Assembly (NCBI RefSeq): GCF_938030685.1
Contig: NZ_CALHHX010000117.1
Location: forward strand, 1-10,580
DNA from: an uncultured Campylobacter sp.
GTDB lineage: Bacteria > Campylobacterota > Campylobacteria > Campylobacterales > Campylobacteraceae
Length of the DNA: 10,580 bases
Direction: 5' to 3'
Shown here piece after piece: positions 1 through 6,603 of this stretch (within the stretch, counting starts at the first letter, position 1; each line of letters opens with the position of its first letter). A model generated the notes under the pieces. It saw only the letters and a program-made list of their open reading frames with translations, made no database searches and had not been told where the DNA came from. The position numbers and the translations under genes were made by a program.

Positions 1-1
1 A

Positions 2-715
2 ATGAAAAAAGCTATTTTAACTTCAGTTGCGCTCGCAGCGAGCCTAAACGCGGCTCTAAGCGACAGCGAAATTCTATCTATCTACGGCGGCGTACCGCAA
101 GGCATCGACATAAAGATCGCCGAGCGCATCCCGCTTAGCGAGCCAAAGGGCGTAGAGGCGGTCGTTTTAAAAATTTCTCAAGGCAATATGTCGCAAGAGG
201 AGATCATTTTCACTCAAGGCGATCTGATATTTACGGACATCATCGATCCTAAAAAACGCGTGGTTTACAAAGAGCAGATCAAGCAAGACCGCGTTGCGGG
301 ACAGCTGACAAAGGTCGTAAAATCCGAAAACAAAGACAATATCATCAAGCTGGGAAACGATCCTAAAAAGCCTACGATTTTAATGCTGACGGACGCTTTG
401 TGCCCATTCTGCCGCAAAGAGATGGCAAGGATCGAAGAAACGTTAAAAAATAACAATGTCGATATCGTCATGACCTCCGTTCACGGCGATGACGGCCACG
501 CAAAATCCGCGCTCATCTACAAAGAGATCAAAAATGCTAAAACCGACGAGCAAAAGATAGCGGTTTTTAAAAAATATTACGCTGAAGATAACAAAGCAGG
601 CGCCAAAGACGTAAGCGCCGCCGAGCTAAACGCTGCAAAAGCCCTAGCTGCCAAATACTTCGGTGCGGGGGTAAACTCGGTGCCTTACATCATCGAACTA
701 GACAAGCTAAAATAA
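2..715 (+). CDS. Periplasmic DsbC-like thiol:disulfide interchange protein (CPFC active site)
   Basis: A 237-residue exported thioredoxin-fold protein, probably forming or isomerising disulfide bonds in periplasmic proteins. Residues 1-20 form a Sec signal peptide (MKKA, then a hydrophobic Leu/Ala/Val stretch). Residues about 25-115 form a poorly conserved N-terminal region that could correspond to the DsbC/DsbG dimerisation part. The thioredoxin-like domain starts near 122, with the redox motif C134-P-F-C137 in LTDALCPFCRKEM and a probable cis-Pro loop at V227-P228. The CPFC sequence and length suit the DsbC/DsbG-like or DsbA-like groups; DsbC of E. coli carries CGYC, so isomerase versus oxidase activity cannot be settled here. 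The ATG is the second base of the window, so its ribosome binding site is not visible. A strong hairpin follows the stop codon. No partner DsbD or DsbB gene lies in the window. Family assignment is good; exact role is inferred. Confidence 0.82.
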   Translation: MKKAILTSVALAASLNAALSDSEILSIYGGVPQGIDIKIAERIPLSEPKGVEAVVLKISQGNMSQEEIIFTQGDLIFTDIIDPKKRVVYKEQIKQDRVAGQLTKVVKSENKDNIIKLGNDPKKPTILMLTDALCPFCRKEMARIEETLKNNNVDIVMTSVHGDDGHAKSALIYKEIKNAKTDEQKIAVFKKYYAEDNKAGAKDVSAAELNAAKALAAKYFGAGVNSVPYIIELDKLK

Positions 716-723
716 TCTCTCTT

Positions 724-751
724 AAATTTTGCGGAGCGATCCGCAAAATTT
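724..751 (+). terminator. Perfect 12-bp hairpin after the DsbC-like gene
   Basis: AAATTTTGCGGA (724-735) and TCCGCAAAATTT (740-751) are exact inverted repeats around the 4-base loop GCGA, starting 9 bases after the stop codon. The 3' arm ends in ATTT and is followed by CGCTTCTTTC, a weak T-rich tail. This is the likely intrinsic terminator of the upstream gene. Because both arms end in AAATTT it could work in either direction. Confidence 0.75.
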
Positions 752-1208
752 CGCTTCTTTCACCCAATTTCGGTAGCTTTCAATCAATCTAAATTTTGCC
801 TCGGATTATGAATACTGCCCCTTTGGAGTTCTTGCAATTCCGCTGCTTTTAAAAATTCCGCAGTTGCACCTAGTATAGAATTTTAAAATCTCTTACGGAT
901 GAAACGCGATCCACAAAGTCTTAAACGGGCAAAATCTTATAATTTTAAAACCCCCTCAGCGTCCGCGCGAAATTCTGTGGCAGCGATTCCATCTCGTCGC
1001 TTCGCATCCATAACGGCACAAAAATGGTCTTACATGGAATTTCAAAGTAGAAATTATGCGAGCAAAAATTTTACGGTCAAAATTTTAAAATTTCGCGGCA
1101 AAGCTCGGGTAAAATTTAGCCGCAAATCTCATAAAATTTTTGTTTTGCGGCAAAGAGGAATTTGTAATCGTGCTTCAAGCTGCCTATCTTGGACTACTCC
1201 GATTAAAA
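752..1208. other. Non-coding convergent intergenic region
   Basis: About 460 bases between the ends of two converging genes. A plus-strand reading frame at 899-1279 is open, but its translation is Arg/Lys/Ser-rich without any recognisable domain, and it runs into the antisense of the autotransporter 3' end, so I do not call it a gene. The stretch has several AAATTTT/AAAATTTT runs, a nested imperfect palindrome at 833-868 (TGCAA...CTGC...GCAG...TTGCA) and competing hairpins at 1095-1151 near the end of the autotransporter gene. No RNA gene or mobile-element end is recognised. Confidence 0.6.
1119..1151 (-). terminator. Possible terminator hairpin of the autotransporter gene
   Basis: GCCGCAAA (1119-1126) and TTTGCGGC (1144-1151) form an exact 8-bp inverted repeat with a 17-base A/T-rich loop, about 58 bases beyond the minus-strand stop codon at 1209. 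Read on the minus strand the stem is followed by TAAATTTTACC, a short T-rich stretch. GCGGC at 1095-1099 can instead pair with the GCCGC at 1119-1123, so two exclusive structures are possible. Assignment as terminator is inferred from position. Confidence 0.4.
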
Positions 1209-3170
1209 TCAAAACTCCACGTCAAAAGCGGCTCTTGCCAGGCTATTTTTGCTCTCGCTTAGCTCGTACGACGCGCTGAGTCCGACGCTTTGAAGGATCT
1301 TATATTTCAGTCCGATCGCGCCGTTAAATACGCCGCTAGAATAATCAAGCCCCTCGACGTCGTACCTGTCCGAATACTTTCTGCTTGCATGATACGAATC
1401 GCCGCTAAATCGATGCTCGTACTCCACATTTGCGAATATCTGCAGATCGCCGAAAGCCTTGATCGCGTAAATTCCCGCGGTGCCGTTCGGCGCGGTTTTT
1501 GAAGCGGAGCTAAATTTAAGCCTAGAGATCGCGTCCTCGTTCACCATAATCGCTCCAAGCCCCAAATATGGCTTAATGTAGCCGTTTTCAAATAAGAATT
1601 TATACCCTGCCCTCGTACTGAAATCCCAAATTTGCGACTTGTATTTCGCGCCGTGGATAGCGCCGAATCCGTTGTTGGTTTCAAATTTATGATCGTTCGT
1701 CGAATAAGTTAAATTGACCGCCAGATCCACGTTCTCGTTAAAATCGTATCTGCCCGCCAGACCGAGCTCGTAGGATTTGATGTTTTCTTTGACGCCGTCG
1801 AATTTACCCTCATACCAAGCGTCTGATTTTTGGTACCCAAAGATCACGCCCAGCGTAAGATCATCTACCCTCTTGGAGGCTCTGAGTAAAATTCCGTCGC
1901 TCTTGTGATCGTATTTGACGCCGCCCGAGCGGTCTTTGTAATCCCCGCCGTAGTTTCCAATCGCGCTTACGTTTACGTTAAACTCCTGCCCGTCGGTATC
2001 GGCTAAATTTTTATAAGCGGAATTTCTTGCTAGCTTGGTAAGATCCAGATCGACCTTCGAGCGCGGCATCTCGATGCCTACCCGGTTGCCGCCTCTTGCG
2101 ACCTGCGAAAACAGGCTGCCGTTTTTAGGCGTGAAATTATTAATCGCCAGCATCAGCGCTTCAAAATAGGTAGGCAGATCGTCGTATCCGCTAGGATAGG
2201 CATTCGTATCGGAGGTGATGAATAGATTTGCCGCGTTGCGCTCGCGAGATAATCTTATGATCTCGTCGTATTGATCGGGTCTGGCGTTATATATGACATG
2301 CAAAATTTTAGAGGAATTTGCCGGGTCTTTTTCAAACTCCGAGGTTCTAGGACGATAGCGGTTTATGTACTCGTCCGCGCTCACCTCTTGCAGCATCCAA
2401 ATGTCCGCATAAGGGGCTATGGCGTCGCGCACGCCCCAGCCGTTGTTTGCTAAAACGAGCATTCCGGGGTATTTGGTCTTGATATAATTATAGATACTCT
2501 GCATATAAGAGATAGTTGCGGGATTGTTTTCGGTATTGACCTCGTCGATAAAGTATCCCGCGATATTTTCTCTGCCGTAGAAATTTACGAAATTATCGAT
2601 ATCGGCATAGACTAAATTTAGATTTCTAGTAGAATTTTTGGTATAGGTATAGCCTAAATTTGCTATGCCCGCCGCAATATTTCGCTTCATCTGAACGGCG
2701 TCTTCGTCCCTTCTGACTAGATATTGCGTAGTTTGATCGCCCGGTATCGCCGCCTCGTATGAACCGAAAGCCACATAAGGAACCAACGCGCCCCCTATAT
2801 TGGTAATGCCGTTCCAAAACTCGGCATTTACGCCGCTATTGCCCGTCCAGCGAAACGCAGGCATCATAACGCGCTGATTATTAAGCCCGCCCGAATATGA
2901 GCCCTTTTTGGCAAAGCCCCTTGCGTACTCGAGCTTGATACGAAATGAGTTTTCATACTGCTCGCTTGCGGAATTATCGCTAGCCGCGTTGCGCCTGCTT
3001 AATTTCGCGCCCAAGCTATCCGCAGCGCTCATTACATCAGAACGAGAAGTGTTGTTGGAAGGTGATTTTTGCGCGTTTGCATAGCTCCAGGAATTCTGCT
3101 CGCTCGCATAGCCGAACCCTGCTGCACCGACAAGCGCAAGAGATACGATTTTTTTCAAAGACTTTAGCAT
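1209..3170 (-). CDS. Autotransporter with spherulin-4/GH135-like glycosidase passenger
   Basis: A 653-residue type Va secreted protein. Start is the ATG at 3170, preceded by GAGG nine bases upstream; an in-frame TTG five codons earlier (3185) has no better site. Residues 1-23 are a signal peptide (positive MLKSLKK, hydrophobic core, GYA-SE). Residues 24-75 are a low-complexity Ser/Asn/Ala linker. Residues about 98-322 show eight strand-like segments in TIM-barrel order: RVMMPAF, ALVPYVAF, GIANLGYTY, IAGYFIDE, GMLVLANN, DIWMLQE, KILHVIYN, NLFITSD. D209-E210 follow strand 4 and E262 follows strand 6. I recall Asp-Glu and a Glu about 55 residues later as conserved in fungal Sph3 (GH135), which cleaves galactosaminogalactan. 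Residues about 370-385 look like the helix that plugs the pore, and 395-653 form an autotransporter beta-barrel of alternating amphipathic strands ending in aromatic Phe (AAFDVEF). The substrate and activity are inferred. GH114 or PelA-type hydrolase relatives are alternatives. Confidence 0.8.
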   Translation of the reverse strand: MLKSLKKIVSLALVGAAGFGYASEQNSWSYANAQKSPSNNTSRSDVMSAADSLGAKLSRRNAASDNSASEQYENSFRIKLEYARGFAKKGSYSGGLNNQRVMMPAFRWTGNSGVNAEFWNGITNIGGALVPYVAFGSYEAAIPGDQTTQYLVRRDEDAVQMKRNIAAGIANLGYTYTKNSTRNLNLVYADIDNFVNFYGRENIAGYFIDEVNTENNPATISYMQSIYNYIKTKYPGMLVLANNGWGVRDAIAPYADIWMLQEVSADEYINRYRPRTSEFEKDPANSSKILHVIYNARPDQYDEIIRLSRERNAANLFITSDTNAYPSGYDDLPTYFEALMLAINNFTPKNGSLFSQVARGGNRVGIEMPRSKVDLDLTKLARNSAYKNLADTDGQEFNVNVSAIGNYGGDYKDRSGGVKYDHKSDGILLRASKRVDDLTLGVIFGYQKSDAWYEGKFDGVKENIKSYELGLAGRYDFNENVDLAVNLTYSTNDHKFETNNGFGAIHGAKYKSQIWDFSTRAGYKFLFENGYIKPYLGLGAIMVNEDAISRLKFSSASKTAPNGTAGIYAIKAFGDLQIFANVEYEHRFSGDSYHASRKYSDRYDVEGLDYSSGVFNGAIGLKYKILQSVGLSASYELSESKNSLARAAFDVEF

Positions 3171-3203
3171 TCTGCACCGCCTCAAATAAAATTATCCAAA
3201 TTC

Positions 3204-3262
3204 TTAAATTTCGACAAATTTGCGGACGCGCTTTTAAAATTAAAAGCCTTGTCGAAATTTAA
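3204..3262 (-). other. Two-tier stem-loop between rplT and the autotransporter gene
   Basis: An exact 14-bp inverted repeat (3204-3217 with 3249-3262, TTAAATTTCGACAA and its complement) encloses a second exact 8-bp inverted repeat (GCTTTTAA 3230-3237 with TTAAAAGC 3240-3247). On the minus strand it lies 36 bases after the rplT stop and 33 bases before the autotransporter ATG. It may be the rplT terminator, which would give the autotransporter its own promoter, or a structured 5' leader if the genes are co-transcribed. No clear -10 box separates it from the ATG, apart from A/T-rich DNA at 3181-3205. Confidence 0.6.
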
Positions 3263-3298
3263 AAATTTAGCCGCCTTGGAGCGACCAAATTTTAAAGC

Positions 3299-3655
3299 TT
3301 ATTTTAATGCTGCTTTTGCCTTCTTTGCGACGGTTGAGAAAGCTTCGGCGTCATTCATAGCCATATTTGCTAAAATTTTTCTATCAAGCTCGATGCCCGC
3401 TTTTTTCAGTCCGTTTATAAATTTAGAATAGCTGATGTCGTTTAGCCTACAAGCTGCATTGATGCGCACTATCCAAAGTCTGCGGAAATCGCGTTTTTTC
3501 GCGCGTCTGTCACGGAAGGCGTAAACGAGGCTTCTCTCTAGCTGCTCTTTAGCCTTTCTGAAATGTTTGCGTCTTGCGCTATAAAATCCGCGCGCAAGCT
3601 TTAGCACCTTGTTGTGACGGCGGCGTCTAACGATGCCCGTTTTTACTCTTGCCAT
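3299..3655 (-). CDS. rplT: 50S ribosomal protein L20
   Basis: A 118-residue protein, the same length as E. coli L20, that binds 23S rRNA early in assembly of the large subunit. The N-terminal part is the typical extended basic tail (MARVKTGIVRRRRHNK, then KLARGFYSARRKHFRKAKEQ). The globular C-terminal half carries RRLWIVRINAACR and the LNDISYSKFINGLKKAGI segment expected of the family. The ATG at 3655 has AAAGGA seven bases upstream. The gene follows rpmI on the minus strand after 98 bases that contain two small hairpins, and is the last gene of the thrS-infC-rpmI-rplT cluster. In several bacteria L20 represses its own operon by binding mRNA; whether it does so here is not shown. The identity is very secure. 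Confidence 0.98.
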   Translation of the reverse strand: MARVKTGIVRRRRHNKVLKLARGFYSARRKHFRKAKEQLERSLVYAFRDRRAKKRDFRRLWIVRINAACRLNDISYSKFINGLKKAGIELDRKILANMAMNDAEAFSTVAKKAKAALK

Positions 3656-3677
3656 ATTAATCCTTTCTTAATCGGCG

Positions 3678-3717
3678 TCCCTTTTGGGATCTTGCCCTAA
3701 AATCCATGAATTTAGGG
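3678..3717 (-). promoter_or_regulatory. Two small hairpins in the rpmI-rplT spacer
   Basis: TCCC-TTTT-GGGA (3678-3689) and CCCTAAA-9-TTTAGGG (3695-3701 with 3711-3717) stand side by side in the 98-base gap between rpmI and rplT. In E. coli, L20 binds structured mRNA upstream of rpmI to repress the operon. A structured rpmI-rplT spacer would be a plausible place for a related control, but neither hairpin has been matched to an L20 binding consensus. They may simply be RNA-processing or attenuation elements. Confidence 0.35.
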
Positions 3718-3753
3718 GAGTTTGAATGACTTTCGTCAAAAACTAACTTCGCA

Positions 3754-3945
3754 CTATTTGCAAAGCATTCTTTTAACCGCAGATACGTTCGTAGAATCGA
3801 CGTATTGGGCCTCGCGCAAATTCCTCTTGCGTTTTTGAGACATCTTCGTCAAAATGTGGCTGCGAAACGCCGAGCCTCTTTTGATCTTGTTTTTGCCCGC
3901 TTTAAAACGCTTGACGGCACCGCGCACGCTTTTCATCTTTGGCAT
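3754..3945 (-). CDS. rpmI: 50S ribosomal protein L35
   Basis: A 63-residue, very basic protein of the large ribosomal subunit, near the usual 64-66 residues. It begins MPKMKSVRGAVKRFK, followed by KIKRGSAFRSHILTK and QKRKRNLREA, the family's conserved order. The ATG at 3945 is preceded by AAAAAAAGGAC, giving a clear ribosome binding site about six bases upstream. It lies between infC and rplT as in many bacteria, but the 316-base gap to infC, with a strong hairpin and an A/T-rich -10-like box, suggests that rpmI and rplT form their own transcription unit. The small size and strong family resemblance make the call secure. Confidence 0.97.
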   Translation of the reverse strand: MPKMKSVRGAVKRFKAGKNKIKRGSAFRSHILTKMSQKRKRNLREAQYVDSTNVSAVKRMLCK

Positions 3946-3975
3946 GGTCGTCCTTTTTTTAAAGTGAACGGGAAG

Positions 3976-4007
3976 TATATAATAAAGTTTCTTTGAAAAA
4001 TTTGAAT
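3976..4007 (-). promoter_or_regulatory. Candidate promoter for rpmI-rplT
   Basis: On the minus strand CTTTATTATATAC contains TATTAT (3984-3979), a one-mismatch -10 box, 33 bases before the rpmI ATG. The upstream DNA is A/T-rich with T-runs (AAATTTTTCAAAG), as is common in Campylobacter sigma-70 promoters, which lack a conserved -35 box. A separate promoter agrees with the hairpin between infC and rpmI. Support is sequence resemblance only. Confidence 0.4.
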
Positions 4008-4176
4008 TTAAGGAATTTTGTAGCTTAAATTAACGCAAGATAAATTTAAAGTTAAATTTTACCGCCTGCTCAAGATTTAATTTCGCTTGACCTGAAAAAT
4101 TTTATACAAATTTAAAGGGCTAAATTTAGAGATAAACTTAGCCTGCATTAAATTTTAAAACTACGCTATTTAGTTT

Positions 4177-4219
4177 AAATTTACGCGCTGTACCGCGGGA
4201 AAAAACAGCGCGTAAATTT
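4177..4219 (-). terminator. Perfect 15-bp hairpin downstream of infC
   Basis: AAATTTACGCGCTGT (4177-4191) and its exact complement ACAGCGCGTAAATTT (4205-4219) flank a 13-base loop that itself contains the palindrome CCGCGG. It sits 43 bases past the infC stop codon. On the minus strand the stem ends in TTT, but the next bases (AAACTAAATAG) are not a T-run, so termination would rely on the stem's own A/T end. It is the likely 3' boundary of the thrS-infC transcript. Confidence 0.6.
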
Positions 4220-4261
4220 TAAAATTTTGCCGCACGCACCGCAAATGCCGCTAAATTTACT

Positions 4262-4783
4262 CTACGCCTTCTTCGGCGTGATCAGCATATTTACGTAGCG
4301 GCCCTCCAGCGCAGGCGTCTTATCGCGATCGGCAACTTCTGCGAAAAATTCGTCCCAAATTTTATTTAGCAAATTTACGCCGATTTCCGGGCTCGACATC
4401 TCGCGTCCTTTTAAAAATACGCGAAGCTTGACGTGTTTGCCGCTACTAAGGAATTCTTTCGCGTGTTTTACTTTGTAATTAATGTCGTTTTGAGCGATTT
4501 TGGCGGACAGCTTGATCTCTTTGACCTCGATGATTTTTTGCTTTTTTTTCGCCTCTTTGAGCTTTTTTTCCTGCTGATAGCGAAATTTGCTGTAGTTCAT
4601 GACCTTGCAAACGGGCGGCTTTGCATCGGGCGCTATCAAAACCAGATCCACACCCTCTCGCTCGGCGATTTGCAGCGCCTGCGCCTTTGAAATTATGCCA
4701 TAAACCTCGCCGTTGTCGCCTATGCACCTGACTTCGCTAGCCGGAATGTCCTCGTTTAGAAAAACCTCTTTCTCTCTGCTCAA
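4262..4783 (-). CDS. infC: Translation initiation factor IF-3
   Basis: A 173-residue factor that binds the 30S subunit, keeps 50S away and checks the start codon. The N-terminal domain (about residues 5-70) includes LNEDIPASEVRCIGDNGEVYG and the family signature VLIAPDAKPPVCKVMNYSKF. A Lys/Glu/Gln-rich linker (about 70-85) is followed by the C-terminal domain with EIKLSAKIAQNDINYK, VKLRVFLKGREM and GRYVNMLITPKKA. The start is TTG at 4783: it has GAGGTGA, a 7-base match to the 16S rRNA complement, upstream, and there is no ATG before residue 62. The TTG shares two bases with the TGA of thrS (TTGA), so translation is probably coupled. E. coli infC uses AUU and is autoregulated by IF-3; the rare TTG here may hint at related control but is also an ordinary minor start codon. 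Confidence 0.97.
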   Translation of the reverse strand: MSREKEVFLNEDIPASEVRCIGDNGEVYGIISKAQALQIAEREGVDLVLIAPDAKPPVCKVMNYSKFRYQQEKKLKEAKKKQKIIEVKEIKLSAKIAQNDINYKVKHAKEFLSSGKHVKLRVFLKGREMSSPEIGVNLLNKIWDEFFAEVADRDKTPALEGRYVNMLITPKKA

Positions 4784-6603
4784 AAATTCACCTCGTTTAA
4801 TTTAGCTTTTACGAAATTTAAAAACTCATCCAGCCCTAAATTTCGCTGTTCGCGCGCCCTGCGATCGCGCAGAGCCACGCTGCGAGCCGAAACTTCATTA
4901 TCGCCTAGGACGATGATGAGCGGCACCTTCTGCTTTTCAGCCGTTCTGATTCGTTTATTTAGCGTCTCGTTTTTATCTAAAATTTCGCCGTCAATGTCCG
5001 CTTCGCGCAGCAAATTTAAAATTTCCTTCGCATAGCTTGCGTGCGCCTCGCCGATCGGCACGATCGATACCTGCGTAGGACAGATCCAAAACGGAAGTTC
5101 GCCCGCAGTGTGCTCGAGCAAAATCCCTACGAAGCGCTCGAAGCTTCCCAAAATCGCGCGATGTAGCATCACGGGCTGCTTTTTTTCATTATTTTCGTCG
5201 ATGTAGCCAAGCTCGAAGCGCGCAGGCAGGTTAAAATCGACCTGCACCGTTCCGCACTGCCATTTTCGACCGAGCGCGTCGGTGATTTTGATGTCGATCT
5301 TAGGTCCGTAAAATGCACCGCCGCCCTCGTCTAAGCCGTATTTTAAGCCCTTTTCGTCAAGCGCATCTTTTAAGGCCTTCGTCGCGATATCCCAAACCTC
5401 GTCGTCGCCGACTGCCTTTTGCGGTTTGGTCGAAATTTCAAGCTCGTATTCAAAACCGAAAGCCTTCATCAAAAGCTCCACGAAATCCAAAATTTCATAG
5501 ACGTTTTCTTTGATCTGGCTCGGCATTACAAACAGATGCGCGTCGTCCTGCGTAAACTCGCGCACGCGGAAAAGCCCGTGCAAGACGCCGCTTTTTTCGT
5601 GGCGGTGCACGACGCCGTACTCGCAAAATTTAAGCGGCAGATCGCGATATGAGCGGATTTCGCTTTGATAAACCTTGATATGACCGACGCAGTTCATCGG
5701 CTTGATGCCGTATTCTTGCTCCTCGATCGTCGTAAAATACATATTTTCTTTGTAGTTGCTGTAATGCCCGCTGATCTTCCACGCGTCTGATTTTAAAATT
5801 TCAGGGCCGCGCACCGGCTCGTAGCCGCGCTTGCGAAGCTGCCTATAAAGGCGCTCCTCGAGCTTTATACGCATCCTCGTACCCGCAGGAAGCCAGATCG
5901 GAAGTCCCGCGCCGATCTGCTCGTCGAAGGTGAAAAATTTCATCTCGGCTCCGAGCTTTCGGTGATCGCGCTTCTTAGCTTCTTCTAGCATCGTAAGGTG
6001 TTTTTTAAGGCTATCTTTATCGGCGAATACGACGCCGTAGATGCGAGTTAGCATCTCGCGTTTCTCGTCGCCACCGAGATACGCTCCTGCGATGCGCGTA
6101 AGGGCGAAATTTTTCAAAAATTTCGTATTTTGCACGTGCGGGCCGCGGCAGATGTCCTCAAACTCGCCTTGCGCGTATAAGCTAACCGGGCCTTCGGGGA
6201 TGCGCTTCAAAACTTCCTGCTTAAGATCGTCGTTTGCATATTTTTTTGCAACCGCCTCTTTGGTGGAGGCTATCTTTTTAATCTCTAAATTTGCCTCGGC
6301 AAGCGCGCGCATCTTTTTTTCGATCGCCTTTAAATCCTCTTCACCGAGCTTCTCGCCGTTATCTTTGCTGACGCGGATATCGTAGTAAAACCCATCTTCG
6401 ATCGCCGGTCCTACGAAAAATTTAGCACTCGGATAAAGCTCGCGCACCGCCTGTGCCAAAAGATGCGCACAGGAGTGGCGCAGAATTTTAAGCGCGTCCT
6501 CGGAGTTATCGAAATATATCGGCTGCGCCTCGCTTGCGTGCTCGCCGATACTTTGAGTATCGTAAATTTCACCGTTAAGTTTATATGCGATAATATCGCT
6601 CAT
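4780..6603 (-). CDS. thrS: Threonyl-tRNA synthetase
   Basis: A 607-residue class II aminoacyl-tRNA synthetase that charges tRNA-Thr and removes mischarged Ser. The editing domain shows H43-S-C-A-H47 and C152-R-G-P-H156. In the catalytic core, motif 2 surrounds RHEKSGVLHGLFRVREFTQDD (near 334-354) and motif 3 is HRAILGSFERF (481-491). The zinc ligands expected from E. coli ThrRS are present: C305 (in MNCVGH), H356 and H481. The C-terminal anticodon domain spans about 505-607. E. coli ThrRS has 642 residues with HSCAH at 73; here it is at 43, so the N-terminal TGS domain is missing or reduced to about 30 residues, as I recall for Campylobacter ThrRS. MNCVGH replaces the commoner MNCPGH. The ATG at 6603 has AAGGAAA ten bases upstream, and the stop overlaps the infC start. 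It heads the translation cluster. Confidence 0.98.
   Translation of the reverse strand: MSDIIAYKLNGEIYDTQSIGEHASEAQPIYFDNSEDALKILRHSCAHLLAQAVRELYPSAKFFVGPAIEDGFYYDIRVSKDNGEKLGEEDLKAIEKKMRALAEANLEIKKIASTKEAVAKKYANDDLKQEVLKRIPEGPVSLYAQGEFEDICRGPHVQNTKFLKNFALTRIAGAYLGGDEKREMLTRIYGVVFADKDSLKKHLTMLEEAKKRDHRKLGAEMKFFTFDEQIGAGLPIWLPAGTRMRIKLEERLYRQLRKRGYEPVRGPEILKSDAWKISGHYSNYKENMYFTTIEEQEYGIKPMNCVGHIKVYQSEIRSYRDLPLKFCEYGVVHRHEKSGVLHGLFRVREFTQDDAHLFVMPSQIKENVYEILDFVELLMKAFGFEYELEISTKPQKAVGDDEVWDIATKALKDALDEKGLKYGLDEGGGAFYGPKIDIKITDALGRKWQCGTVQVDFNLPARFELGYIDENNEKKQPVMLHRAILGSFERFVGILLEHTAGELPFWICPTQVSIVPIGEAHASYAKEILNLLREADIDGEILDKNETLNKRIRTAEKQKVPLIIVLGDNEVSARSVALRDRRAREQRNLGLDEFLNFVKAKLNEVNF

Larger units (their letters stand above)
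3946..4261. other. Long infC-rpmI spacer
   Basis: A 316-base non-coding gap inside a normally tight ribosomal-protein cluster. It holds the candidate rpmI promoter near 3976-4007, a weak hairpin GGCTAA/TTAGCC (4118-4123 with 4138-4143), the strong 15-bp hairpin at 4177-4219, and next to the infC stop a small hairpin TTTGC/GCAAA (4226-4230 with 4241-4245) followed on the minus strand by ATTTTAAAATTTT. AAATTT-type words make up much of the rest. An open frame on the plus strand (3805-3996) is antisense to rpmI and is not a gene. Confidence 0.6.

Noticed and set aside
899..1279. Plus-strand open frame of 126 codons
   Set aside because: Its product is Arg/Lys/Ser-rich with no domain or secretion signal, it lacks a ribosome binding site, and its 3' end is antisense to the autotransporter coding sequence.
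3171..3185. Alternative TTG start at 3185 for the autotransporter
   Set aside because: It would add MRRCR before a complete signal peptide, and the GAGG site is correctly spaced for the ATG at 3170 but overlaps the TTG start.
4433..4690. Open frames antisense or out of frame to infC and thrS (also near 5419-5652 and 6041-6385)
   Set aside because: They mirror strongly conserved genes and show no independent coding features, so they are frame shadows.
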